A DNA stretch of 57,441 nt, taken from an uncultured Saprospiraceae bacterium (lineage in GTDB: Bacteria; Bacteroidota; Bacteroidia; Chitinophagales; Saprospiraceae). Below are positions 8,341 through 17,839 of this stretch, piece after piece. The stretch covers positions 1-57,441 of the forward strand of contig CALDTZ010000054.1 in assembly GCA_937924805.1 (NCBI GenBank), read 5' to 3'. A program made the translations under genes and the position numbers. The notes beneath the pieces were generated by a model that made no database searches, was not told the origin of the DNA, and worked only from the letters and a program-made list of their open reading frames with translations. Within the stretch, counting starts at the first letter, position 1; each line of letters starts with the position of its first letter.

Positions 8341-9360
8341 CTAACAAAAGAAAAAGGTTTGTTTCATTTCAATACATCCGCTAAATGCTAACGTTTGTTT
8401 TATATAGGCTTGTTCGTCTGGAATAGCAACCGAAATGATAAACTGCATGGATTCCGAGTTGAAATCCATTTGTACTGTTTCTAATATCTTACCATAAATT
8501 TCTCTTCCGATTTTACGTTCATTGTTACAAATCCAACGAAAAGGAATTTGAGCCGCAACCAAATATTTGGCTATAGCCTTACCCTTTTTGCCAGCACCCC
8601 ATAAAATCAGTTCCTTAGTTTTGTCGTAATCAAGTTGCAAAAAATAGCTGCATTTGATTTCTAAAAATCGATTGTCCATATAATTTTCATCCGTCCTCGA
8701 TGTGCGGTGAGCATAATCACGCCAATGATGAAGTATTTTATCTGTCGGAATTACGGTTAATCCCCCTTTATACATTCGAAAAACTAAATCATAGTCCTCT
8801 GGATAAATTGGGCTATCAAAACTGCCAATCGATTCAAAATCACTTCGATAAAGCATCCAACAAGGCGATGGAATAACACACTCTTTGTACAATTCATTAA
8901 AGTTTGATCCATCTTTTGTAAGCTTATTTAACCATGCTTCATAATGAATGTACCCATCGCCTAAGGTATTTGCTGAAAAATACTTAACGAACCCTGTTGC
9001 AATGTGCCCCTGCCCCTTCTTCTCCAGTTGTTCTTTCAGTACTTTCAGTTTACATATTGGCATAATATCATCTGCATCCATCCGAGTAATAAATGACCCA
9101 TTGGAATCTTGAAATCCAGATTGCAGCGCATCAATAATACCTTGACCTTTTGAATCTAGTACCGTAATTCGTTGATCTATAAGACTATATTTTTCCATAA
9201 TTGCCCGACTATTATCATCAGAGTTGTCATTGACCGCTAATAGCTCCCAATTTTTTTCTTCTTGATTTATGATCGATTGGATACATTCGTCCAAATAGAG
9301 TCCTGCGTTTTTGACAGGCATAATAATACTGATGAGTCCTTGGCTTGTAAACTTATTCAT
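8341..9360 (-). CDS. Family 2 glycosyltransferase
   Basis: A cytoplasmic GT-A enzyme of 339 residues. The N-terminal half shows the GT2 pattern: LISIIMPVKNAGLYLDECI, then VNDNSDDNS (nucleotide-sugar binding) and the metal-binding MDADD. A later segment with YPEDYDLVFRM supplies the usual catalytic-base ED motif. The last 90 residues (from about LILWGAGKKGKAIAKYL) look like a small Rossmann-like domain, found in some GT2 enzymes. It likely adds a sugar to a surface polysaccharide or lipid, acceptor unknown. The GTG at 9366 is also possible, but ATG at 9360 follows a near-consensus -7 box (TATATTCG) and is preferred. Confidence 0.88.
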   Translation of the reverse strand: MNKFTSQGLISIIMPVKNAGLYLDECIQSIINQEEKNWELLAVNDNSDDNSRAIMEKYSLIDQRITVLDSKGQGIIDALQSGFQDSNGSFITRMDADDIMPICKLKVLKEQLEKKGQGHIATGFVKYFSANTLGDGYIHYEAWLNKLTKDGSNFNELYKECVIPSPCWMLYRSDFESIGSFDSPIYPEDYDLVFRMYKGGLTVIPTDKILHHWRDYAHRTSRTDENYMDNRFLEIKCSYFLQLDYDKTKELILWGAGKKGKAIAKYLVAAQIPFRWICNNERKIGREIYGKILETVQMDFNSESMQFIISVAIPDEQAYIKQTLAFSGCIEMKQTFFFC

Positions 9361-9411
9361 AGACACGAATATAGTAGGAATTGTAGAACTAGATTTTGTA
9401 ATATTGTATTA

Positions 9412-10773
9412 ATGAGCGTGAATATCCCAAGTACTTTTCTTGAAAAAATAGAAACTCAATTTCCACATCGAAAAGATGCTTTTTTACGGAGTTTTTCTGA
9501 ATCAAAAAATACATCTATTCGATGGAATACGTCCAAAATTGGATCGATAGACAATGCACATTCATCTGTACCTTGGTACAAAGGAGCAAGCATTCTTAAA
9601 ACTCGACCAATATTCACGTTAGACCCATTATTTCATGCTGGATGCTACTATGTCCAAGAAGCATCGTCCATGCTCCTCCAATCCTTTTTGGATAAGTACC
9701 TAAACATTTCATCTAACCCAATCGTCCTTGATTTATGTGCCGCTCCAGGAGGAAAATCAACCTTAATTGCAAATCATCTGGCTGGAAATGGAACGCTTAT
9801 ATCCAATGAAGTGATTCGTAATCGTGCGTATATCCTGAAGGAAAATATTGAGCGGTGGGGAGCAAAAAATGTTATCGTAACAAATGCAGATCCCAAGCAT
9901 TTAGCGAAAGCGAAAGTTGCTGTCGACTGTATCGTTGTCGATGCACCGTGCTCAGGAGAAGGCCTATTTCGAAAAGATGAAAATGCCATCAATGAGTGGT
10001 CTGAAGATCATGTTCGCCACTGTAGTGCACGTCAAAAAAGAATCCTTCATGATGCTTGGGCATTATTAAAGCCTGGCGGAATACTTATTTACTCAACATG
10101 CACTTATAATAACCATGAAAATATATCCAATTTAGATTATGTAATGTCTGAATATGAAGGGATTCGTTTATCTATCCCAATCGAAAAAGAATGGGAAATT
10201 GAAACCATCGAACACAACAAATCGATAGGATATCAAGTATTTCCAAACGAATATGGTGGTGAAGGATTTTTTATTGGAGGTATCCAGAAACCTGGAATTT
10301 CTGAAACAAATGTGGTGAAAGAAGTCAACAAAAACATTGACTTTGAATTTGTAAAACCCACTCAAGATGATTGCTTTATTTCCTTTATGGAAGATCTATA
10401 TCTTGTCAACCCATCAACATATCAATTTTATACCCAGTATGCAAAACGATTAAGACTTGTTCATTTGGGCGTTAATGTAGGAAAACAGAAAAAAACGATC
10501 CATCTCCCAAGTCATGGATTAGCGATGAGTTTATGGATACAAAAAGAAATTCCAGAAATAGAACTGAACTATCATGATAGTATTATGTACCTTCAAAAAA
10601 AAGTATTTACTATCCCTTCAAATCAAAAAGGATGGCATATGATCACCTACAAATCAAAGGGCTTAGGACTGATCAAGCACCTTGGAAATCGATGGAATAA
10701 TTACCTCCCTGACAAGTACAAAATCAAAATGGAAGTGCCAAAAGATTATAAGTATTCGTCGCTTATTAGCTAA
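9412..10773 (+). CDS. RsmF/NOP2-type 16S rRNA cytosine-C5 methyltransferase
   Basis: A SAM-dependent RNA methyltransferase of 454 residues. The SAM loop DLCAAPGGKST lies at about residues 107-117, the proline-cysteine motif DAPCSGEG at 178-185 (Cys about 181, product release) and the catalytic STCTYN at 228-233 (Cys230). The C-terminal part resembles the accessory RsmF/PUA-like region, so methylation of a cytosine in 16S rRNA is the likely reaction. The start at 9412 is chosen because the longer frame to 9262 runs through the oppositely oriented glycosyltransferase; the two genes are divergent, with 51 bases between their starts. Confidence 0.88.
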   Translation: MSVNIPSTFLEKIETQFPHRKDAFLRSFSESKNTSIRWNTSKIGSIDNAHSSVPWYKGASILKTRPIFTLDPLFHAGCYYVQEASSMLLQSFLDKYLNISSNPIVLDLCAAPGGKSTLIANHLAGNGTLISNEVIRNRAYILKENIERWGAKNVIVTNADPKHLAKAKVAVDCIVVDAPCSGEGLFRKDENAINEWSEDHVRHCSARQKRILHDAWALLKPGGILIYSTCTYNNHENISNLDYVMSEYEGIRLSIPIEKEWEIETIEHNKSIGYQVFPNEYGGEGFFIGGIQKPGISETNVVKEVNKNIDFEFVKPTQDDCFISFMEDLYLVNPSTYQFYTQYAKRLRLVHLGVNVGKQKKTIHLPSHGLAMSLWIQKEIPEIELNYHDSIMYLQKKVFTIPSNQKGWHMITYKSKGLGLIKHLGNRWNNYLPDKYKIKMEVPKDYKYSSLIS

Positions 10774-10841
10774 GTTGATCCTATTAATCTTTTTTAACTC
10801 CAAAATAAATTCTACCTTAATAGCTTAATAATCAAACATTC

Positions 10842-12443
10842 ATGAAAAAACATATATATAATATTAGTGCACTGATTACATTCTTGTGCATGCCTCTATT
10901 TGCAAGTGCGGAGGGAATTGACGAGCGAATTAATGATGCTTTTGCTCCAATTGCAGATTTTTGTATCAATACTGTATTATGGCAAGTACCAGGAACAGGA
11001 ATCCCTTTAATCATTTTTCTTCTTGTCTTAGGGGCGTTGTTTTTTACCATTTATTTCAAACTACCAAATGTGCTTCGATTCCCGTTAGCCATTAATGTTG
11101 TACGAGGAAAATATGATGAAATTGAACAAGCGGCGCCTTCTGCAGAAACAACGATGGTCAACAAGTTAGATGGTGATATTGTAGATACAATACGAGATGA
11201 AAGTGTCGATGGTGAAGTCAGTCACTTCCAAGCTTTGGCTACCGCGGTATCTGGAACTGTGGGTTTAGGGAACATCGCAGGTGTAGCGATTGCCATTTCC
11301 ATTGGGGGACCTGGAGCCACCTTTTGGATGATTGTTTGTGGTTTATTGGGTATGTCTACAAAATTTGTAGAATGTACATTGGGTGTAAGATATAGAGAAA
11401 TTGATGAAAATGGTGTTGTACATGGTGGACCTATGTACTACCTTTCTCAAGGTCTTAAAGAAAGAGGATATACCGGATTAGGTAAAGCTTTAGCCGTTAT
11501 TTTTGCCGTGCTTTGCATTGGTGGTTCTTTTGGTGGTGGTAATGCTGCACAATCGAATCAAGCAGCTGAGCAATTATCTGGATTATTGGGATTAAATGGA
11601 GGTAATGCTGGCTTTTTTATTGGTGTCGTACTAGCAATTATTGTTGGTGTAGTCATCATTGGAGGAATTAAAAGAATTGCATCTGTAACGGAAAAACTAG
11701 TACCGTTGATGGCAGTGATTTATATCCTTGCATGTTTGATCATAATTTTCATGAATATTACCTATATCGATGATGCGATCGGTTTGATTATCTCTGAAGC
11801 TTTTGCGCCTTCGGCAGCTGTTGGAGGATTCTTTGGAGTATTGATTCAAGGGTTTAGACGAGCGGCCTTTTCTAATGAAGCGGGTGCAGGGTCTGCATCG
11901 ATTGCCCATGCAGCAGTACGAACCAATTATGCCGCATCAGAAGGACTAGTAGCATTACTAGAGCCTTTTATTGACACGGTTGTGATTTGTACAATGACAG
12001 CACTTGTCATTATATTTTACAATAGTGGTGGATACTTTGAATATGGTGATGTAACGAATAATTTAGTTACCATTGGAGGTCAAGAATTAGGTGGTGTTGG
12101 GCTTACTTCAGCTGCATTTGGTAGTGTGCTTCCTTGGTTTCCATATGTATTAACCGTAGCGATCGTTTTATTCGCAATTTCGACGATGATTTCATGGTCA
12201 TACTATGGTTTACAATCGTGGAAATTTTTATTTGGAAAAAGTAAAGCTGCTGATTTGACATATAAAGTACTCTTCTTATTATTTGTTATCATAGGAGCTG
12301 CAGCAAGTATGGAATCCGTTTGGGGTTTCTCAGATGCAATGATATTAGCTATGATTTTCCCGAATATGATTGGACTATTCTTCTTGTATCCAGTGGTACG
12401 TGATGAATTATCAAAATACCTTAAAGCAATAGGTAAAGAATAA
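10842..12443 (+). CDS. AGCS family alanine/glycine:Na+ symporter
   Basis: A membrane protein of 533 residues with about eleven helices. The family signature GTVGLGNIAGVA is at residues 138-149, and other conserved blocks are present (GGPMYYLSQGL, GGNAAQSNQ, RAAFSNEAGAGSASIAHAA). It imports alanine or glycine with sodium at the inner membrane. The N-terminus begins with a cleavable-looking hydrophobic segment and an acidic stretch near residues 93-126 precedes the signature. It forms its own transcription unit, ended by the strong hairpin at 12464-12499. Confidence 0.93.
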   Translation: MKKHIYNISALITFLCMPLFASAEGIDERINDAFAPIADFCINTVLWQVPGTGIPLIIFLLVLGALFFTIYFKLPNVLRFPLAINVVRGKYDEIEQAAPSAETTMVNKLDGDIVDTIRDESVDGEVSHFQALATAVSGTVGLGNIAGVAIAISIGGPGATFWMIVCGLLGMSTKFVECTLGVRYREIDENGVVHGGPMYYLSQGLKERGYTGLGKALAVIFAVLCIGGSFGGGNAAQSNQAAEQLSGLLGLNGGNAGFFIGVVLAIIVGVVIIGGIKRIASVTEKLVPLMAVIYILACLIIIFMNITYIDDAIGLIISEAFAPSAAVGGFFGVLIQGFRRAAFSNEAGAGSASIAHAAVRTNYAASEGLVALLEPFIDTVVICTMTALVIIFYNSGGYFEYGDVTNNLVTIGGQELGGVGLTSAAFGSVLPWFPYVLTVAIVLFAISTMISWSYYGLQSWKFLFGKSKAADLTYKVLFLLFVIIGAAASMESVWGFSDAMILAMIFPNMIGLFFLYPVVRDELSKYLKAIGKE

Positions 12444-12463
12444 AAAATAAAGTCGAAAAATAG

Positions 12464-12499
12464 AAGCCCCGAAACTAATTTTAGTTTCGGGGCTTTTTT
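12464..12499 (+). terminator. Strong rho-independent terminator
   Basis: A 15-base perfect stem (AAGCCCCGAAACTAA 12464-12478 with TTAGTTTCGGGGCTT 12481-12495) with a two-base loop is followed by a T-run to 12499. It ends the AGCS symporter transcript. Confidence 0.95.
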
Positions 12500-12535
12500 A
12501 TATGACCAAAATATCTAATTTGATTTTTGGTTTAT

Positions 12536-12543
12536 TAGCTTTG
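12536..12543 (+). promoter_or_regulatory. -7 box of the folK operon (TAGCTTTG)
   Basis: This is an exact match to the Bacteroidota -7 element TAnnTTTG, 35 bases before the folK ATG and just after the preceding terminator. No clear -33 TTTG was found at the ideal spacing. Confidence 0.6.
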
Positions 12544-12578
12544 TACTCGAAGCGTAAATCTTAAAATTGAGTGACCTT

Positions 12579-13043
12579 ATGTCAACTTGTTTCCTGGGAC
12601 TCGGTTCAAATATGGGTAATACAAATAGCCATTTTGATCAGGCTGAATCTTTTATTGAAAAAAATATAGGTTCCATCATAAGAAAGTCTACTAGGATTAT
12701 AACAAAAGCATGGGGTAATACCGATCAAGCTGATTTTCTGAATGGAGTTTTAGAAATAAAAACGACGAAATCTGCTTTTGAAATTATGAGCTTAATTCAT
12801 CAATTTGAAGAGACGCATCGCAATAAAAAACAAGGCAAATGGATGCCTCGAACCATTGATGTTGATATTCTTTATTTTGACGTTGATATTATATTTTCTG
12901 ATGTTGTAAACGTACCACACCCGTATATTCAAGAAAGAACATTTGTTTTGGATTCTCTAGTCGAATTAGCACCCGATTATATCCACCCTATTTATAAATT
13001 ATCAAATAAGACCTTGCTAAGCCATTTAAAATCAACCCTATAA
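12579..13043 (+). CDS. folK: 2-amino-4-hydroxy-6-hydroxymethyldihydropteridine pyrophosphokinase
   Basis: A soluble enzyme of 154 residues that transfers pyrophosphate from ATP to 6-hydroxymethyl-dihydropterin in folate synthesis. The N-terminal FLGLGSNMGN and the signature region WMPRTIDVDILYFD (Mg-binding Asp residues) are present, as is the HPYIQERTFVL block. The length is normal. The start is ATG 12579; an in-frame TTG at 12567 is less likely. The deoxynucleoside kinase gene follows after five bases, suggesting co-transcription. Confidence 0.93.
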   Translation: MSTCFLGLGSNMGNTNSHFDQAESFIEKNIGSIIRKSTRIITKAWGNTDQADFLNGVLEIKTTKSAFEIMSLIHQFEETHRNKKQGKWMPRTIDVDILYFDVDIIFSDVVNVPHPYIQERTFVLDSLVELAPDYIHPIYKLSNKTLLSHLKSTL

Positions 13044-13048
13044 CCGCA

Positions 13049-13702
13049 TTGAGTAATATTCAACTACCATATCATTTTATATCCATTGAAGGTAATATTG
13101 GCGCAGGCAAAACGTCTTTTTGTCATATGCTATCCGAAGAATATCAATGCAAATTAATTTTAGAAGAATTTAATAACAATCCATTTTTACCGCTCTTTTA
13201 CAAAGAACCAGAACGGTACGCGTTTACACTTGAGTTGTTCTTTATGACAGAGCGATTTAAGCAGCTTCAAGCGAATGCGAATGCTCAAGATCTTTTCAAT
13301 CCATTGACTGTTTCTGATTACTTTTTTACCAAGACTTTATTGTTTGCGAAAAAGAATTTAATCGAAGAGGAATACAAACTATTTCAACAGTTATACAGCG
13401 TGTTGTCGAAATCGATTCCGAAGCCCGAAATTTTGATCTATTTTCATCGAAGTACAGATATATTGATGAAAAACATCAAAAAAAGAGGTCGAGCTTACGA
13501 AGCGGATATTACTGAAAAATACCTTCAAAAGGTACAAGATTCGTACTTCGAATATTTCCGTGGAATTTTGTCTTTTCCTATCTTAATCATAGATCTAAAT
13601 ACGATTGATTTTGTAGAAAACAGGAATCATTATCAAGAAGTAAAATTGCTTATCTCCAAAAAATACAGACCAGGTGTCCATCGAATTACCCTTCATGTGT
13701 AA
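13049..13702 (+). CDS. Deoxynucleoside kinase (dNK family)
   Basis: A cytoplasmic kinase of 217 residues that phosphorylates deoxynucleosides for salvage. The P-loop GNIGAGKT is at residues 15-22, an EEF motif follows near residue 40, ERFKQLQ gives the conserved arginine region, and the arginine-rich lid is around KKRGRAYEADIT. Substrate preference (dA/dG/dC) cannot be told. No ATG precedes the P-loop in frame, so the start is most likely TTG at 13049, five bases after folK. The folK-kinase-sppA order is consistent with one operon or a conserved neighbourhood. Confidence 0.87.
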   Translation: MSNIQLPYHFISIEGNIGAGKTSFCHMLSEEYQCKLILEEFNNNPFLPLFYKEPERYAFTLELFFMTERFKQLQANANAQDLFNPLTVSDYFFTKTLLFAKKNLIEEEYKLFQQLYSVLSKSIPKPEILIYFHRSTDILMKNIKKRGRAYEADITEKYLQKVQDSYFEYFRGILSFPILIIDLNTIDFVENRNHYQEVKLLISKKYRPGVHRITLHV

Positions 13703-13772
13703 CTTCTTGTTCACTTTGTCGTTACATTTCTTTCCTTTATCGATAATATGAGCAACCCTCTTTTTAGGTAGG

Positions 13773-13780
13773 TATATTTG
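13773..13780 (+). promoter_or_regulatory. -7 box upstream of sppA (TATATTTG)
   Basis: An exact TAnnTTTG match 58 bases before the sppA ATG, in the 136-base gap after the kinase gene. It suggests that sppA has its own promoter. Confidence 0.5.
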
Positions 13781-13838
13781 TACTTATCTGAAAGCTTCTT
13801 CCAACATTAAAAATTTTAATTTTTATTAATCCACTTTA

Positions 13839-15602
13839 ATGAAGCAATTTTTTAAATTTTTTACTGCCTCTTGTTTAGGTACATTGACCGCATTATTCTT
13901 ACTATTAATCATTGGAGTCATCATTGGCTCGAGTTCAATGTATAATCAGAAAAAAATAGCAAATAGCAATATTTTGACGATCGATCTTAATCGGATCATT
14001 CCTGAAAAATCTAACAATTTACAACGGGATGCCTTTGATCTTGACAACACCCCTTCGTTAGGTGTGCAGGATATCAAACGATTATTAAAAAAGGCTGAAA
14101 CTGATGAAAAAATTAGTACCCTTGTCGTGCATTCATCGGGGATGAGTGTAGGAATAGCTAAAGCAAATATTATCTATGAGGCACTCAAAGAATTTAAATC
14201 AAGCGGAAAATCAATCTATGCATATGGTGATTACTATAGTCAGTCCGACTATCTAATTGCTTGTATGGCAGATTCTATTTACCTAAATCCAACAGGAAAT
14301 ATTGACCTTCGTGGTTTTAGAGCTTCTTACATGTTTTTTAAAGATATGTTAGATCGTATTGGTGTAGAAATGAATGTATTTTATGCTGGGGAATTTAAAA
14401 GTGGATCAGAACCTTATCGAAGAAATGATATGAGTGAGGAAAACCGATTTCAGACATCCGTTTTCTTGAAAGATCTTTATGATCAATTCTTAACATCCAT
14501 TATGGATATGCGTCCTCAGACTACTCCTACTCTCGTAAATGATATTAATACATTCAAATTTCAACATCCTGAAGATGCATTGGATGGGAAAATTATTGAT
14601 GTAATCGGTTACGTCGATCAGTTTGAAACGATGCTGAAGCAAAAGTTAAATGTTAAGGATAAGAAAAAACTTCCGTACTTGACAATTGATGCGTATCGAG
14701 ACAAAACAGGTATGCCTAGTAAAGGTCGAGCAAAAGATAAAATTGCGGTCGTCTATGCAGAAGGTGCTATCGAATATAAAAACAAAAACAATGGTGTCAC
14801 AAGTGAAATCAAATTTGTGCCTATGCTCGAAAAACTACGACATCAAAAAAACTTAAAAGCGGTTGTTTTACGTGTTGATTCTCCAGGTGGGAGTGCACAC
14901 TCATCCGAGCAAATTTGGAGAGCTATCGAACGATTAAAAGAGGATAGTATCCCTGTGGTTGCTTCTTATGGAAGCTATGCCGCATCAGGAGGTTATTATA
15001 TTAGTTGTGGTGCCGATAGTATCATTTCCGATCCAAATAGTTTAACTGGATCTATCGGAGTATACTCAATCTTTCCAAATATGCGTCGCCTATTTAATAA
15101 TAAGTTAGGCATCCATTTTGATACCGTGAAAAGTGCAAAATATGCGATTACGATGTCTCCCTATTTTGATCTAAGAGAAGATGAAAAAGCAATTTTCAAA
15201 AAAAACACAGAAGAAATTTATGAGCTATTTCTAAAGCGAGTAAGTGATGGTCGTAATATGACTCGTGACGAAGTACATGAAGTAGCTCGCGGTCGTGTAT
15301 GGACAGGAAGACAAGCGCTAGAAATCGGACTTGTCGATAAATTAGGCGGCTTAGAAGAGGCTATAGAAACAGCCGCAAGAATGGCCAATATCGACGACTA
15401 CAAAATCATTGAATATCCAAAAATTGTCGAAAGTGAGTTTACCAAACTTATACGAGAATTAACAAAGGATCAAAATGTATCCATAGGTACTACAGAAATG
15501 ACCAAATTGGAAAAAGAAATTTTGACAAATTATTATAATGTCAAAAATATCATGGCAGATCCGAAACCCCAAATGCGATTACCTATACGATTAGATTACT
15601 AA
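13839..15602 (+). CDS. sppA: Signal peptide peptidase SppA, 67K type
   Basis: A membrane-anchored serine protease of family S49, 587 residues, with one N-terminal helix (about 8-32) and two tandem S49 domains, as in the long (67K) form. The catalytic lysine of the first domain is in GEFKSGSEPYRR (about K187), and the nucleophile of the second is the serine in YAASGGYY (about S383). The oxyanion-region motif DSPGGSAHSSEQIW is intact. It degrades cleaved signal peptides in the membrane. The stop codon overlaps the ATG of the next gene (TAATG). Confidence 0.94.
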   Translation: MKQFFKFFTASCLGTLTALFLLLIIGVIIGSSSMYNQKKIANSNILTIDLNRIIPEKSNNLQRDAFDLDNTPSLGVQDIKRLLKKAETDEKISTLVVHSSGMSVGIAKANIIYEALKEFKSSGKSIYAYGDYYSQSDYLIACMADSIYLNPTGNIDLRGFRASYMFFKDMLDRIGVEMNVFYAGEFKSGSEPYRRNDMSEENRFQTSVFLKDLYDQFLTSIMDMRPQTTPTLVNDINTFKFQHPEDALDGKIIDVIGYVDQFETMLKQKLNVKDKKKLPYLTIDAYRDKTGMPSKGRAKDKIAVVYAEGAIEYKNKNNGVTSEIKFVPMLEKLRHQKNLKAVVLRVDSPGGSAHSSEQIWRAIERLKEDSIPVVASYGSYAASGGYYISCGADSIISDPNSLTGSIGVYSIFPNMRRLFNNKLGIHFDTVKSAKYAITMSPYFDLREDEKAIFKKNTEEIYELFLKRVSDGRNMTRDEVHEVARGRVWTGRQALEIGLVDKLGGLEEAIETAARMANIDDYKIIEYPKIVESEFTKLIRELTKDQNVSIGTTEMTKLEKEILTNYYNVKNIMADPKPQMRLPIRLDY

Positions 15603-16033
15603 TGAAAAGTAGACTTCTGATATTGGTTATGGTAAGTATTTGGGCCTGCAAAAACCCACCCGTTCCTTTAAATGAAGAGGTGGAAGAGCCAATAATCAAA
15701 GTAACAAAAGATCAAGAAGAAATTGACCGCCACAAAGGCAATCTCGTCCATACCGTTTATTTCAAAGTGAAAGAAAACAAAACGGACAGCTTAATTATAG
15801 CTTGTAAAAAAATGAGCAATATTAAAGGTGTAAAGTATTTGGAAGTAGGAAGATTTAAAGATCTGGGAGACCCTAGAGCGATGTCGGATTTAAGCATTGT
15901 CATGCAAATGGAATTTAAAAATCAAACAGATTATAAGCACTACCAAAATCACCCACTCCATTTAAACCTCAAAAAAACAGCTGCAAATTATTTATTGGGG
16001 CCACCGATTACCCATGATTTTATCGTTGAATAG
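15602..16033 (+). CDS. Dabb-domain (stress-responsive barrel) putative lipoprotein
   Basis: A small protein of 143 residues. An N-terminal hydrophobic segment ends in IWAC, an imperfect lipobox, so it is probably lipidated at Cys16. Residues 48-143 carry a Dabb-type ferredoxin-like fold pattern: VHTVYFKVKEN at the start, then the VGRFKDLGDPR and MQMEFKNQTDYKHYQNHPLH blocks. Dabb proteins are poorly characterised and usually dimeric. Its ATG overlaps the sppA stop, so translation is likely coupled. Confidence 0.75.
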   Translation: MKSRLLILVMVSIWACKNPPVPLNEEVEEPIIKVTKDQEEIDRHKGNLVHTVYFKVKENKTDSLIIACKKMSNIKGVKYLEVGRFKDLGDPRAMSDLSIVMQMEFKNQTDYKHYQNHPLHLNLKKTAANYLLGPPITHDFIVE

Positions 16034-16097
16034 AAGTTGGTTTTCATTCTTTCTGTATTTTAGTTATCGGATTTATTCACGTTGCTAACTTAGTCGT

Positions 16098-17780
16098 ATG
16101 AAATTAATATTTACCTTCCTTTTATGTTTTAGTAGTAGCTTCCTTATTGGACAACAATCAAGTATAGATAACCTTGAAAAAATCATTATTGATTATGAAG
16201 AATACACTCAATCCAATCATAAATCATTGTGGCCTGAAATAGCACCTAATACGCTAACCAAAGATTTAGATCTATTTAAAAAAATACAAGGAAGGCTCCT
16301 TCAGGTAAATTCATCTTCATGGAATGAAACTCAACATGTTAATCGTGATATTCTACAACTAATCTTAACCAATAAAATTTATAATCTTGAGTATAAAACG
16401 CACTTATTCCCTCTAAATGCGGAAGGAGGGTTCTTAACCGAAATCATTTATGACATTAGTGACCAATCGATTGAAAATAAAGAAGACCTAGCACGATATA
16501 TCGATAAAATCAATGCCCTTCCAGCCTATTTCAATCAGCGCATCCGTCATTTACAAGCAGGCATCAAGCAAAATAAAACAGCACCAAAGGTTGTTGTTGA
16601 AAGCTGTATCAATATGGTTGATCACTTTTTATCAAGCAAACCAGCAGATTGCTTTTTTATGGACCCTGCAGGAGTTAACGAGGCAAATGTAGCGTCTATA
16701 TTACCCCTCGTTACATCTGTTGTTTATCCAGCTTATATGAAATTTAAGCAATTTCTTCAATTTGAATATTTGGCTAAAGCCAGATCTGCACCTGGCGTAT
16801 CAAATAATGATGGTGGGACAGCGTATTATGAGCATTTAACAAGATACTTTACTACAATGGATATCACCCCAAAAGAAGTATTTGAGATAGGTCAAAAAGA
16901 AGTAGCGCGCATTAAAAAAGAAATGCAGCAAATCATTGATAAGCTTGCTTTTGATGGTGATTTCAATGCATTTCTTACTTTTCTAAGGGAAGATCCACAG
17001 TTTTATCCAAAAACGCCTGAAGAGCTTTTACATAAAGCAGCCTTTATAACTACAGACATGCAAGGGAAGCTGCTCCAATATTTTAATACACTTACAACAA
17101 TCCCGCTAACGGTGACACCAGTACCTTCGGCATTGGGACCTAATTATACGGCTGGACGATATTCTGGCGGCTCAAGAGAATTAAGAAAACCAGGTCACTA
17201 TTGGGTCAATACATACAAACTTGAAAGTAGACCACTATATGCACTACCAGCACTTACCTTACACGAAGGAGTACCTGGTCATCATTTACAGATCATGTTA
17301 GCAGCCGAAATTCCTGATGTGCCAAATTTTCGAAGACAAACCTATATCTCTGCTTATGGAGAAGGATGGGGATTGTATGCTGAATTTCTTGGTAAAGAGG
17401 CAGGCATTTACAAGACAGATTATGAGGAATTTGGGCGATTAACCTACGAAATGTGGCGTGCTTGTCGATTGGTTGTAGATCCAGGAGTCCACTCTATGGG
17501 ATGGACAAGAGATGAAGCCGTTGAATTTATGGCATCAAATACAGCGCTCTCTATACATGAGGTAAACACCGAGATTGATCGATATATTGGCTGGCCAGGT
17601 CAAGCCCTTTCTTATAAAATGGGCGAAATCAAAATTCGTGCATTACGAGAAAAAGCTGAAAAAGATTTAGGTAAAGCTTTTGATATTCGTTCGTTTCATG
17701 ATAAAGTGTTAGAAAATGGGTCTGTACCACTTTTTACACTCGAACGGATGATCGATCAATGGGTCATCGATAGTTTATAA
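16098..17780 (+). CDS. DUF885 family exported protein, metallopeptidase-like
   Basis: A protein of 560 residues with a signal peptide ending near FLIGQQ. The hallmark is HEGVPGHHLQ at about residues 389-398, a zinc-site-like HExxxGHH motif of DUF885, followed by ISAYGEGWGLYAE, whose glutamate is the probable third ligand. Members are thought to be metallo-carboxypeptidase-like, but few have been tested. The protein would act in the periplasm or be retained in the envelope. It is probably a single-gene unit. Confidence 0.85.
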   Translation: MKLIFTFLLCFSSSFLIGQQSSIDNLEKIIIDYEEYTQSNHKSLWPEIAPNTLTKDLDLFKKIQGRLLQVNSSSWNETQHVNRDILQLILTNKIYNLEYKTHLFPLNAEGGFLTEIIYDISDQSIENKEDLARYIDKINALPAYFNQRIRHLQAGIKQNKTAPKVVVESCINMVDHFLSSKPADCFFMDPAGVNEANVASILPLVTSVVYPAYMKFKQFLQFEYLAKARSAPGVSNNDGGTAYYEHLTRYFTTMDITPKEVFEIGQKEVARIKKEMQQIIDKLAFDGDFNAFLTFLREDPQFYPKTPEELLHKAAFITTDMQGKLLQYFNTLTTIPLTVTPVPSALGPNYTAGRYSGGSRELRKPGHYWVNTYKLESRPLYALPALTLHEGVPGHHLQIMLAAEIPDVPNFRRQTYISAYGEGWGLYAEFLGKEAGIYKTDYEEFGRLTYEMWRACRLVVDPGVHSMGWTRDEAVEFMASNTALSIHEVNTEIDRYIGWPGQALSYKMGEIKIRALREKAEKDLGKAFDIRSFHDKVLENGSVPLFTLERMIDQWVIDSL

Positions 17781-17839
17781 CCTTTTTTATTCAATATCTT
17801 ATCGTTTAATTTATCATCGAAAGGTCAATAAATCTTATC

